From Candidatus Moraniibacteriota bacterium (lineage in GTDB: Bacteria > Patescibacteriota > Minisyncoccia > Moranbacterales > GCA-2747515): a stretch of DNA of 7,442 bases. The position numbers were made by a program, and so were the translations under genes. Below, piece after piece: positions 1 through 5,535 of this stretch. The stretch covers positions 1,187 to 8,628 of the forward strand of contig JALWEZ010000180.1 in assembly GCA_027039165.1 (NCBI GenBank). The letters run 5' to 3'. The notes under the pieces were generated by a model that saw only the letters and a list, made by a program, of their open reading frames with translations, ran no database searches and was not told the origin of the DNA. Position 1 is the stretch's first letter. Each line of letters opens with the position of its first letter.

Positions 1-529
1 CTTTAAAACTTCTGAATTAAGTGCAGAAGAATTTTCTAACTGTAAATTTATTGATTGCAATTTTTTGGAAACTAAGTTTTTTGGTTCAGTTTTTATTGAT
101 TGTGAGTTTAAAAATTGTAATTTGGCAAATATTTTGGTGGGTGATGCAAGTTTTCAGAATGTAGTATTTAGAGAATGTAAACTTATTGGAATTTCTTTTT
201 CTGTTGTAAATAGCTTACTTGTAGAGTGGAAATTTGTAAATTGCAAAATTGAACTTTGTAATTTTAGTGATTTAAATGTGTCGGGTACAGAATTTAGAGA
301 ATGTAGTATACTTGAAACTGATTTTGTAAATACTAATCTAAAAAAGGCCAGTTTTCTAGATTCTGATTTAAGAGGTTCAAAATTTGAGAATTCAAATTTG
401 GAAAGCGTGAATTTTGTAGGAGCAAAAAATTATAGCATAAATCCACTACAAAACAATGTTAAAAAAGCAAAATTTGGGGTTCCTGAAGTTTTGGCTTTGC
501 TTGCTGAATTTGAGATTAAGATAGAGTAG
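1..529 (+). CDS. Pentapeptide-repeat protein, Qnr-like (5' end outside window)
   Basis: The reading frame is open from base 2 to the TAG at 527-529, giving 175 visible residues. The repeat pattern already runs at the left edge, so the true start lies outside the window. A TTG at 65 is in frame but would cut through repeats and is not a convincing start. Nearly the whole protein consists of five-residue units with Phe or Leu at the central position, such as CKFID, CNFLE, CEFKN, CNLAN, TNLKK, SDLRG and SNLES. Such repeats fold as a right-handed quadrilateral beta-helix. Cysteine recurs in many units (NCKF, DCNF, ECKL, NCKI). The end (NYSINP, then VKKAKF, then LLAEFEIKIE) resembles the C-terminal cap of Qnr-like pentapeptide proteins. 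Some members of that family mimic DNA and protect gyrase, but that role here is inference. The protein is probably cytosolic, and no catalytic motif is visible. Confidence 0.85.
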   Translation, partial: FKTSELSAEEFSNCKFIDCNFLETKFFGSVFIDCEFKNCNLANILVGDASFQNVVFRECKLIGISFSVVNSLLVEWKFVNCKIELCNFSDLNVSGTEFRECSILETDFVNTNLKKASFLDSDLRGSKFENSNLESVNFVGAKNYSINPLQNNVKKAKFGVPEVLALLAEFEIKIE

Positions 530-539
530 TTAGTAAAGC

Positions 540-580
540 AATAACATTTCAAAAACAAGTTCTTAGATTTTTGTGTTATT
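540..580. repeat. Imperfect inverted repeat upstream of the KAP gene
   Basis: AATAACA at 540-546 is complementary to TGTTATT at 574-580. Directly inside, CAAAAA at 550-555 is complementary to TTTTTG at 568-573, with three unpaired bases (547-549) on the left and a 12-base loop. The result is a 13-bp, AT-rich stem. No T-run follows it on the plus strand, so it is not a typical intrinsic terminator for the pentapeptide gene. Its right arm overlaps the candidate -10 region of the next gene, so it could be an operator. It could also be chance in such AT-rich DNA. Confidence 0.35.
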
Positions 581-582
581 AT
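574..582 (+). promoter_or_regulatory. Candidate extended -10 promoter for the TPR-KAP gene
   Basis: TGTTATTAT matches the extended -10 pattern TGn followed by TATTAT, which has 5 of 6 bases of TATAAT. No convincing -35 hexamer lies 16-18 bases upstream, which extended -10 promoters can tolerate. Transcription would begin near 589 and leave a leader of about 33 bases before the ATG at 622. The rplJ promoter in this window uses the same TGTTATNAT form. In AT-rich DNA such matches arise easily, so this is tentative. Confidence 0.35.
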
Positions 583-621
583 ATAAGTACTTAACGTTTA
601 TCTTTTTTAGAGATTATTAAC

Positions 622-2745
622 ATGACCAAAAAAACAGCAGAAGACTTTTTCAATGAAGCTTACAATGCACATAAAGAAGAAAAATATCAAGAAGCTTTGA
701 ATTTGTATACCAAAGCTATAGAGCTTAAGCCAAATTATAAAGATGCTTATAATAATAGAGGATCTGCAAAGGACAGTTTAGGAGAATATGAGCAGGCTAT
801 AAAAGACTATACCAAAGCTATAGAGTTAGATCCAAGTTATGCATTTGTTTATAACAATAGAGGATTTGCAAAAATTTATTTAGAAGATTATGTAGGAGCA
901 CTAAGAGACTTGAATAAAGCTATTCGCTTAAATCCAAAAGAAGCAATGTTTTATGATTCTCGTGGTTCGCTAAATGTAAAAAATGGTGAGTTTGAAAAAG
1001 CTATTTCTGACTATGATAAAGCAATTAGCTTGGACAAAAATTTTGCAACAGCTTATTTTAATCGTGGGATTGTAAAAAAGAAATTAAAAAAGGAAAAAGA
1101 AGCAGAAAAAGACTTTAAAAAAGCAATCGATTTGAATCCCGTATTTGCAATTAAAAAAAGAGATGAGGTGATTTTTGATAATTTACTTCCCAAACAAACA
1201 AAAAATAATTTAGCATTTAGAGAAATAAGTCCTATAAATGGTACTCGTGAATTAGCGAAAGTTTGTGCAGATGTAATTGATGAGATGAAAGAAGACACTG
1301 AGACGTCCTTTGGGATATTTGGCAGATGGGGACGTGGAAAGACATATTTATCAAATATTGTCGTTGAAGAACTCAAAAAGAATAAAAAACATAACTGGAT
1401 ACGTGTAGATTATCATGCATGGAAATATCAAGAAACACCAGCAAATTGGGCGTATTTATATGAGAAATTACTGGAAAAGTATCTAGAACCAAGTAGTAAA
1501 ACACCTAAATATAAGTCTTTTTCAGTGTATTATGAACATAAATGGTGCAAAATACTTCACCTTAATTGGCACAGATTTGGTTTGGGTAAAATTACGTTTT
1601 CTATAATTGCAATTATATTTATCGTAGCTATATTTTTGATAAGTGTTGAAAAAATTATTAAAGTATTTTCAGTTATCGGCGGATTATCAGCACTATTTTA
1701 TTCTTCCAAAGAATATTTTAGCACTCCTAAAGCAAAAGAACTCTTTAAAAATTATACAAAACGTCCATCATATGCAAATCTTTTGGGATATCAGGCTGAA
1801 ATTGGAAAAGAAATTTCAACTCTTTTTGATGTATGGCTCAAAAAGGATGATAAAATTCTCCTCTTTGTAGATGATATTGATAGGTGTAATGAAACTCAGA
1901 TAACTCAAATAGTTGATGCGTTGCGTGTGATTTTGGAAGACAAAGAAATTGCAAAGAAACTAGTCATCTTGATAGCAATTGATTTGCGCATTCTCAAACT
2001 AGCAATTCGTCACAAATACCAGAAATTTGAACTAGAAAAAACAAGCGAAGATACTTTGCACGATGGAATAACTCTAGGAAAAGTAGCTTATGATTATCTA
2101 GATAAGCTATTTTTGCTCGGTATAAACCAACCAGATATAAGTGAAGTGGATATTGAGAATTATTATAAAAATCTTACACAAGACGATACTGAAAAAGAAA
2201 ATATTACTTCTAAACCTGAGGAAAATGAGGTAGTAAACAATACTTCTTTAGCTAACAATAAACAAGTAGAAAAAACCACTGAAACTCTAAATTTAATTAC
2301 TCCATCTCCAAAAGTGCAAATCAAAGAAATAAATAAGAAAAAAATAAATAAATCATTAACAGCTGAAGAACAAAAGACAATTATAAAAGTTTTTCAAGGA
2401 TTTCAAGAAAAATTTCCGTTTTTTGCTTTAACTCCGAGAAATATAAAAGTATTTCACTATCGTTTCATTATGACAAAGAAAATAATAGGTTCAAGTTATT
2501 TTCCAGAAGTTCATTGTGAATATTTGATGAAAAAATTATTACAAACTCATCTTATTAAACGTGCAAATGGTGGTGGTTTTACAGATAATGATATAGAGAA
2601 ATTCAGAGATAGGACCTCATCAAAAAATACTGACAGTAATCACAAAGAACTTTTTGAAGAAGTTTTTGAAGTTAAATTACCAGAAGATGTTGAAATCAAT
2701 GAAAGTTTATTTGAAAAAAGTATTCAAATAATGAGTCCGTATTAA
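622..2745 (+). CDS. TPR-KAP fusion: membrane-inserted KAP-family P-loop NTPase
   Basis: This is a 707-residue protein. Residues 7-176 form five TPR units with a strict 34-residue period (YNNRG, YNNRG, YDSRG and YFNRG anchors beginning near 42, 76, 110 and 144), a protein-binding scaffold. The KAP NTPase follows: Walker A GRWGRGKT (234-241), the KAP motif YHAWKYQ (264-270), Walker B ILLFVDDIDRC (412-422), a strand ending in the conserved LIAIDLRIL (450-458), YLDKLF (492-497), and TPRNIKVF (604-611) near the position of the KAP 'PR' motif. Two hydrophobic helices, about 324-341 and 346-362, lie between Walker A and B. This is the hallmark KAP membrane insertion and should leave the ATPase on the cytoplasmic side. 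Residues about 505-580 are a polar Asn/Glu/Lys linker. KAP proteins include the F-plasmid phage-exclusion protein PifA, but the function here is unknown. Start: ATG with only a weak AGAG upstream. The gene's stop overlaps that of the convergent downstream gene. Confidence 0.9.
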   Translation: MTKKTAEDFFNEAYNAHKEEKYQEALNLYTKAIELKPNYKDAYNNRGSAKDSLGEYEQAIKDYTKAIELDPSYAFVYNNRGFAKIYLEDYVGALRDLNKAIRLNPKEAMFYDSRGSLNVKNGEFEKAISDYDKAISLDKNFATAYFNRGIVKKKLKKEKEAEKDFKKAIDLNPVFAIKKRDEVIFDNLLPKQTKNNLAFREISPINGTRELAKVCADVIDEMKEDTETSFGIFGRWGRGKTYLSNIVVEELKKNKKHNWIRVDYHAWKYQETPANWAYLYEKLLEKYLEPSSKTPKYKSFSVYYEHKWCKILHLNWHRFGLGKITFSIIAIIFIVAIFLISVEKIIKVFSVIGGLSALFYSSKEYFSTPKAKELFKNYTKRPSYANLLGYQAEIGKEISTLFDVWLKKDDKILLFVDDIDRCNETQITQIVDALRVILEDKEIAKKLVILIAIDLRILKLAIRHKYQKFELEKTSEDTLHDGITLGKVAYDYLDKLFLLGINQPDISEVDIENYYKNLTQDDTEKENITSKPEENEVVNNTSLANNKQVEKTTETLNLITPSPKVQIKEINKKKINKSLTAEEQKTIIKVFQGFQEKFPFFALTPRNIKVFHYRFIMTKKIIGSSYFPEVHCEYLMKKLLQTHLIKRANGGGFTDNDIEKFRDRTSSKNTDSNHKELFEEVFEVKLPEDVEINESLFEKSIQIMSPY

Positions 2746-3377
2746 TAAAAAATTAGATAAACTAAAATAAATATAGCAAGATAAGTAAAAAATGTGCTCA
2801 GTAGAGAATTAGAGTAGAGTTTTAGAGCACTACCTAGACTTTTGTTTGGGGAGAATTTTTTGCCACTGAAATTTATGAATGCATATAGTTCATCTAGTAT
2901 TAAATGTGAAAAAAAACCTATTCCAACGGATACTGATAACAAAAAATTAACTTGATAGCTAAAATTGGATAAATTATTGAGTAAAAATAAAGGCAGAAGA
3001 ATTGAGATTATAGCCATAGGAATTGAGTGAAATATTCCTCTGTGTCTTGTAAATTTTTTGAAAATATAACCAAATACAAACCTAACTATTAAAAAAGTTC
3101 CAAGTGGCATAAGTATAAGTGCGTTTGTTGGGTATGAGTTAAGAAAGAGCCACACAAGAAACAAAAAAGCTGACATAATTCCTAGAAAATTAAAAACAAT
3201 TTTGAAAGGCAAGGAAGAATCACTATCAACGTCAGGCAAAAAAGAACCAATAGCTACAAATAAGATAACTAGTGAAATAGTAGTCCACTCATACAAAATA
3301 CTACTAGCAAATGCAAAAAACGCAAGGCAAATACCAAGAATAATTCCAGTTGAAATGTGTGTTTTGAAATTAGCCAT
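2742..3377 (-). CDS. Putative membrane-bound metal-dependent hydrolase, YdjM/DUF457 type
   Basis: This is a 211-residue multi-pass membrane protein with hydrophobic segments near residues 9-28, 33-47, 61-79, 85-105, 119-134, 143-161 and 192-210. Polar, potentially metal-binding residues recur at segment ends, as in the YdjM-like family (PF04307): THISTG with His7, FLPDVDSD with Asp49/Asp51/Asp53, TRHRGIFHS with His112 and His117, and FFSHLILDE with His158 and Asp162. The late NKSLGSALKLYS segment also fits the family. The E. coli member is annotated as LexA-regulated, and its substrate is not established. The length is close to the family's usual size of about 200 residues. The gene runs opposite to the KAP gene, with overlapping stop codons, and diverges from the rplJ promoter. 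No Shine-Dalgarno is seen before the ATG. The family assignment is good; actual hydrolase activity is inference. Confidence 0.8.
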   Translation of the reverse strand: MANFKTHISTGIILGICLAFFAFASSILYEWTTISLVILFVAIGSFLPDVDSDSSLPFKIVFNFLGIMSAFLFLVWLFLNSYPTNALILMPLGTFLIVRFVFGYIFKKFTRHRGIFHSIPMAIISILLPLFLLNNLSNFSYQVNFLLSVSVGIGFFSHLILDELYAFINFSGKKFSPNKSLGSALKLYSNSLLSTFFTYLAIFILVYLIFY

Positions 3378-3462
3378 TAGTTGCTATTTAAATAAATAGT
3401 TATATATACAGTATAAAGAAAAAACAATGTTTTGTATAATATTCTTTAGATTTTAATAAATT

Positions 3463-3490
3463 TTGACAAAAATTGAATCTTTGTTATAAT
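3463..3490 (+). promoter_or_regulatory. Strong promoter of the rplJ-rplL operon
   Basis: The -35 element TTGACA (3463-3468) is a perfect consensus. The -10 element TATAAT (3485-3490) is also perfect and is preceded by TGT, an extended -10. The spacer is 16 bases. The predicted start of transcription is near 3497, giving a leader of about 134 bases before rplJ. This is the best sigma70-type promoter in the window, as expected for an abundant ribosomal stalk operon. Confidence 0.85.
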
Positions 3491-3510
3491 AAAAGAACAA
3501 TTCTGATATC

Positions 3511-3561
3511 CATTCGTAGACACAAGGTAGTTTCTTTGAAATATTAAGTCCTTGCGAGAAT
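3511..3561 (+). ncRNA. Ribosomal protein L10 leader (predicted L10(L12)4-binding RNA)
   Basis: This is a structured segment in the rplJ 5' leader. An outer stem pairs ATTC (3512-3515) with GAAT (3558-3561). An asymmetric internal loop, GTAGACA (3516-3522) opposite CGA (3555-3557), follows. A second stem pairs CAAGG (3523-3527) with CCTTG (3550-3554). Inside it, TTTC (3531-3534) can pair with GAAA (3538-3541). The AGACA on one side of the loop and CGAG on the other resemble what I recall of the L10-leader consensus bound by the L10-L12 complex. Position directly upstream of rplJ supports the call. The sequence resemblance was judged by eye, not with a covariance model. Confidence 0.7.
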
Positions 3562-3580
3562 AGTTTTATAACTTTGGTCG

Positions 3581-3609
3581 ATTCTACGTTTAGGAAATGT
3601 AGAATTTTT
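3581..3609 (+). terminator. Attenuator hairpin in the rplJ leader
   Basis: ATTCTACGTT (3581-3590) pairs with AATGTAGAAT (3596-3605), giving ten pairs including one G-U, with a five-base loop. T-residues run through 3605-3609. It ends 21 bases before the rplJ ATG, so it would stop transcription before the gene. Its left arm, ATTCT (3581-3585) plus CG (3587-3588), can instead pair with CGAGAAT (3555-3561) of the L10 leader, with A3586 bulged. The terminator should therefore form only when L10 binding holds 3555-3561 in the leader stem. Transcription attenuation of this kind is known for rplJL in Bacillus subtilis; its use here is inference. Confidence 0.65.
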
Positions 3610-3630
3610 AATTGTTAAGCATGTAAGTTT

Positions 3631-4155
3631 ATGTTAACAAGACAAGATAAAGAAAAAATCGTACAAAAGCTTACTGAGGAAATAAAAAATTCTCCAGCAT
3701 GTGTTTTTGCAGGTTTTAAAGGAGTTAGTGCAAATGAAATGGTTTCTTTGAAAAGAGAACTTAGAGAAAATGGTTCAACATTTCAAATTATTAGAAAAAC
3801 ATTGCTATCAATTGCGCTAAAAAATAATGGTATAGATGTTGACCCTAAAGAACTTGATGGGCAAATTGCAGTTTCTGTATCACAAGATGAAATAACTAGT
3901 GCAAAAATTTTAGATAAACTTGGAAAAGAAAATGAAAATCTAAAGTTAGTTGGTGGAGTTTTAGAAGGTGAATTGTTGGACGAAAATGGAGTTAAACAAT
4001 TAGCTAAGATGCCATCACTAGACGAGTTGCGTGCTATGGTTGTAGGATTATTACAATCTCCTGCACAAAACTTTGTAAGTGCTCTAACAAGTCCACAAAA
4101 ATCTTTTGCAGGTGCTATGGAAACATTAGCAGAGAAAAAAGAATCAGAAGCTTAG
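3631..4155 (+). CDS. rplJ: 50S ribosomal protein L10
   Basis: L10 forms the base of the ribosomal stalk. It binds 23S rRNA through its N-terminal domain and carries L7/L12 dimers on its C-terminal helix, which recruit translation GTPases. The 174 residues compare with about 165 in E. coli. The N-terminal domain shows the family pattern: VFAGFKGVSANEM (25-37), LKRELRENGSTFQIIRKTLL across about 40-59, then the central KLVGGVLEGELL. The following MPSLDELRAMVVGLLQSPAQ leads into the L7/L12-binding helix and ends with a charged, Glu/Lys-rich tail. Start: the ATG at 3631 gives the standard N-terminus. There is no clear Shine-Dalgarno, only TAAG six to nine bases upstream. The gene is first in the operon, with rplL 28 bases downstream, and appears to be controlled by the leader RNA and attenuator just upstream. 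rplK and rplA, which often precede it, are absent. Confidence 0.97.
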   Translation: MLTRQDKEKIVQKLTEEIKNSPACVFAGFKGVSANEMVSLKRELRENGSTFQIIRKTLLSIALKNNGIDVDPKELDGQIAVSVSQDEITSAKILDKLGKENENLKLVGGVLEGELLDENGVKQLAKMPSLDELRAMVVGLLQSPAQNFVSALTSPQKSFAGAMETLAEKKESEA

Positions 4156-4183
4156 TAATAAAATAATATTTAATTTATAAATT

Positions 4184-4558
4184 ATGGCAGATATTAAAAA
4201 ATTAGCTGAGGAATTTGTAAGCCTTAGCGTTAAAGAAGTAAATGAGTTAGTAGAAATTTTAAAAGAAGAGTATGGTATTGAGCCAGCAGCAGCTGCTACT
4301 GTAGTAGCTGGTCCTGCAACAGATGGAGGAGATGGAGCAGCAGAACAAACAGAATTTGACGTAGAGCTTACATCTGCAGGTGATAGCAAGATAAATGTAA
4401 TTAAAGCTGTAAAGGCAATTACAGGAGAAGGTCTAAAAGAGGCTAAAGCAATGGTTGATGGTGCACCTGTTGTTATTAAAAAAGGAGCTTCAAAAGAAGA
4501 AGCAGAAGAAATCGCTAATCAACTTAAGGAAGCAGGAGCTTCAGTTGAGCTTAAATAA
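4184..4558 (+). CDS. rplL: 50S ribosomal protein L7/L12
   Basis: This is the multi-copy ribosomal stalk protein that binds EF-G, EF-Tu, IF2 and release factors and stimulates their GTPase activity. The 124 residues compare with about 121 in E. coli. The N-terminal helical dimerisation domain occupies about residues 3-33. A short Ala/Gly-rich hinge (about 34-54, with [13 protein letters not shown] and DGGDGAA) follows. The C-terminal factor-binding domain begins near TEFDVEL and contains [20 protein letters not shown], the most conserved stretch of the family, ending in AGASVELK. The ATG is preceded by an A/T-only leader with no Shine-Dalgarno, which is unusual for such a highly expressed gene. 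It lies 28 bases after rplJ in the same transcript, and a strong intrinsic terminator follows. rpoB, the common downstream neighbour, is not here. Confidence 0.97.
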   Translation: MADIKKLAEEFVSLSVKEVNELVEILKEEYGIEPAAAATVVAGPATDGGDGAAEQTEFDVELTSAGDSKINVIKAVKAITGEGLKEAKAMVDGAPVVIKKGASKEEAEEIANQLKEAGASVELK

Positions 4559-4576
4559 TCATAGTTTAAGATTTAT

Positions 4577-4610
4577 AAAACCACTTATCTTCTAGTGGTT
4601 TTTATTTTTT
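4577..4610 (+). terminator. Intrinsic terminator after rplL, possibly bidirectional
   Basis: AAAACCACT (4577-4585) pairs with AGTGGTTTT (4594-4602) around an eight-base loop. The T-rich tract runs 4599-4603 and 4605-4610. It lies 18 bases after the rplL stop. The A-run on the left side gives a short T-tract on the opposite strand, so the same hairpin may also end the convergent rhodanese-like transcript, whose stop codon is 12 bases away at 4622. Confidence 0.85.
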
Positions 4611-4621
4611 GTGCGTTGTGA

Positions 4622-5530
4622 CTATTTATTTTCATCTTTGTTTTGTTTATCATCTTTTTTTCTTTCTTGTTCTAAATCCTTGTCTTGTATTTCATCTGTT
4701 TCTTCTGTTTTCGTTTTTTGATAATCTTCATAACCACCATCTAATGTTTTTACGTCAAAAACCCCCAAATCTGATAGCAAGGCACCTGCTAGAAAACTTT
4801 GTTCTCTGTTTGCGCCATAGACTAAAATATTATGACTAAAAACAGGTAGTTCTGTGTATCTAAGCTCTATTTCTGAATAAGGTATATTCATTGCCCCCTC
4901 TATATGTGATTTTTGGAAATTACCAACTCGCCTAACGTCAACAATAGTTAAATCTTTATTTTTTTCTATTAAATCTTTGGCATCTTTGTAATTTATAAAA
5001 TTAACTTTAGCTAAATCAGTCATTTTATTTATGTCATTTTGCATTATTACATTACCACCCTTTTCATCGAATGAGCGCATACTTCCAGAATATATTTTAA
5101 CCTTAGACTCCTTTGAGAAAGCATTTAGTGCTGCTTGAGTTATAGCCGGTGTAACTTTTTCGTCTACAATTAAAACTATCATTTTAGTTTTATCATAATC
5201 TTTGGGTAATCTATTTAGGAGAATACTTCCTTTTATGTGAGCTTCTTGGTGACTTCTTCCATTTCTTAAATCTATAAGTATTGCATTTCTCTGAGATCTT
5301 AATAATTCTTCTTCACTTATGGCATTTGGAGATTTGGATAGATTATTATTCGATGGTGATTGTTTTATGTCATTTTTACTAACAGCATTATCTTTTTCTT
5401 CTTGAAGAGAAGTTTGCTTTTCCTTGGTTTTAATAGCTTTATTTGTGGTATAATATCTTTGAAACGTTATTATAAAAGTTGCTAATAACAATAAGGACAT
5501 TCCTATAAAGAAAATTTTTGTTTTATTCAT
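4622..5530 (-). CDS. Membrane-anchored tandem rhodanese-fold protein lacking the catalytic cysteine
   Basis: This is a 302-residue protein. Residues 5-23 form a single hydrophobic helix after a short Lys-containing start, so the protein is probably anchored with the rest outside the cytoplasm. A polar linker (about 30-70) follows. Rhodanese-like domain 1 is at about 70-155, with ILIDLRNGRSHQEAHIKGS (84-102). Domain 2 is at about 178-272, with IVDVRRVGNFQKSHIEGAMN (196-215) and DGGYEDYQK. Active rhodaneses carry a Cys at the end of the strand after the HI-x-GA motif. Here domain 2 reads LVYGANREQS (236-245), with Gly at that place, and domain 1 reads VLIVDEK. The whole protein contains no cysteine, so sulfur transfer by the usual mechanism is ruled out. 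A binding or scaffolding role is plausible but unproven. The tail (273-302) is highly charged. The gene starts five bases after the fmt stop and is probably last in the def-fmt operon. No Shine-Dalgarno is seen. Confidence 0.85.
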   Translation of the reverse strand: MNKTKIFFIGMSLLLLATFIITFQRYYTTNKAIKTKEKQTSLQEEKDNAVSKNDIKQSPSNNNLSKSPNAISEEELLRSQRNAILIDLRNGRSHQEAHIKGSILLNRLPKDYDKTKMIVLIVDEKVTPAITQAALNAFSKESKVKIYSGSMRSFDEKGGNVIMQNDINKMTDLAKVNFINYKDAKDLIEKNKDLTIVDVRRVGNFQKSHIEGAMNIPYSEIELRYTELPVFSHNILVYGANREQSFLAGALLSDLGVFDVKTLDGGYEDYQKTKTEETDEIQDKDLEQERKKDDKQNKDENK

Positions 5531-5535
5531 AATTA

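Noticed and set aside
530..621. A terminator for the pentapeptide gene
   Set aside because: The only hairpin (540-580) lacks a following T-run; no intrinsic terminator is visible, so read-through into the KAP gene is possible.
1..2745. Reading the pentapeptide and KAP genes as a defined anti-phage operon
   Set aside because: Only proximity and strand support it. The intergenic gap of 92 bases with its own candidate promoter does not demonstrate an operon, so it is kept only as a hypothesis in the findings.
3405..3440. Possible promoters for the YdjM-like gene (TATACT on the minus strand at 3410-3415) and a TATAAT on the plus strand at 3435-3440
   Set aside because: Neither has a convincing -35 element at correct spacing. 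The gene must have a promoter in this divergent region, but I cannot place it.
3621..3626. ATGTAA, a start codon directly followed by a stop, four bases before the rplJ ATG
   Set aside because: Bacterial regulation by such minimal frames is not established, no ribosome binding site precedes it, and it is easily produced by chance in AT-rich DNA.
4144..4389. An open frame on the minus strand opposite rplL
   Set aside because: It is Ser/Ala-rich, with the composition expected from reading the Ala/Gly-rich L7/L12 gene backwards, and rplL on the other strand is certain.
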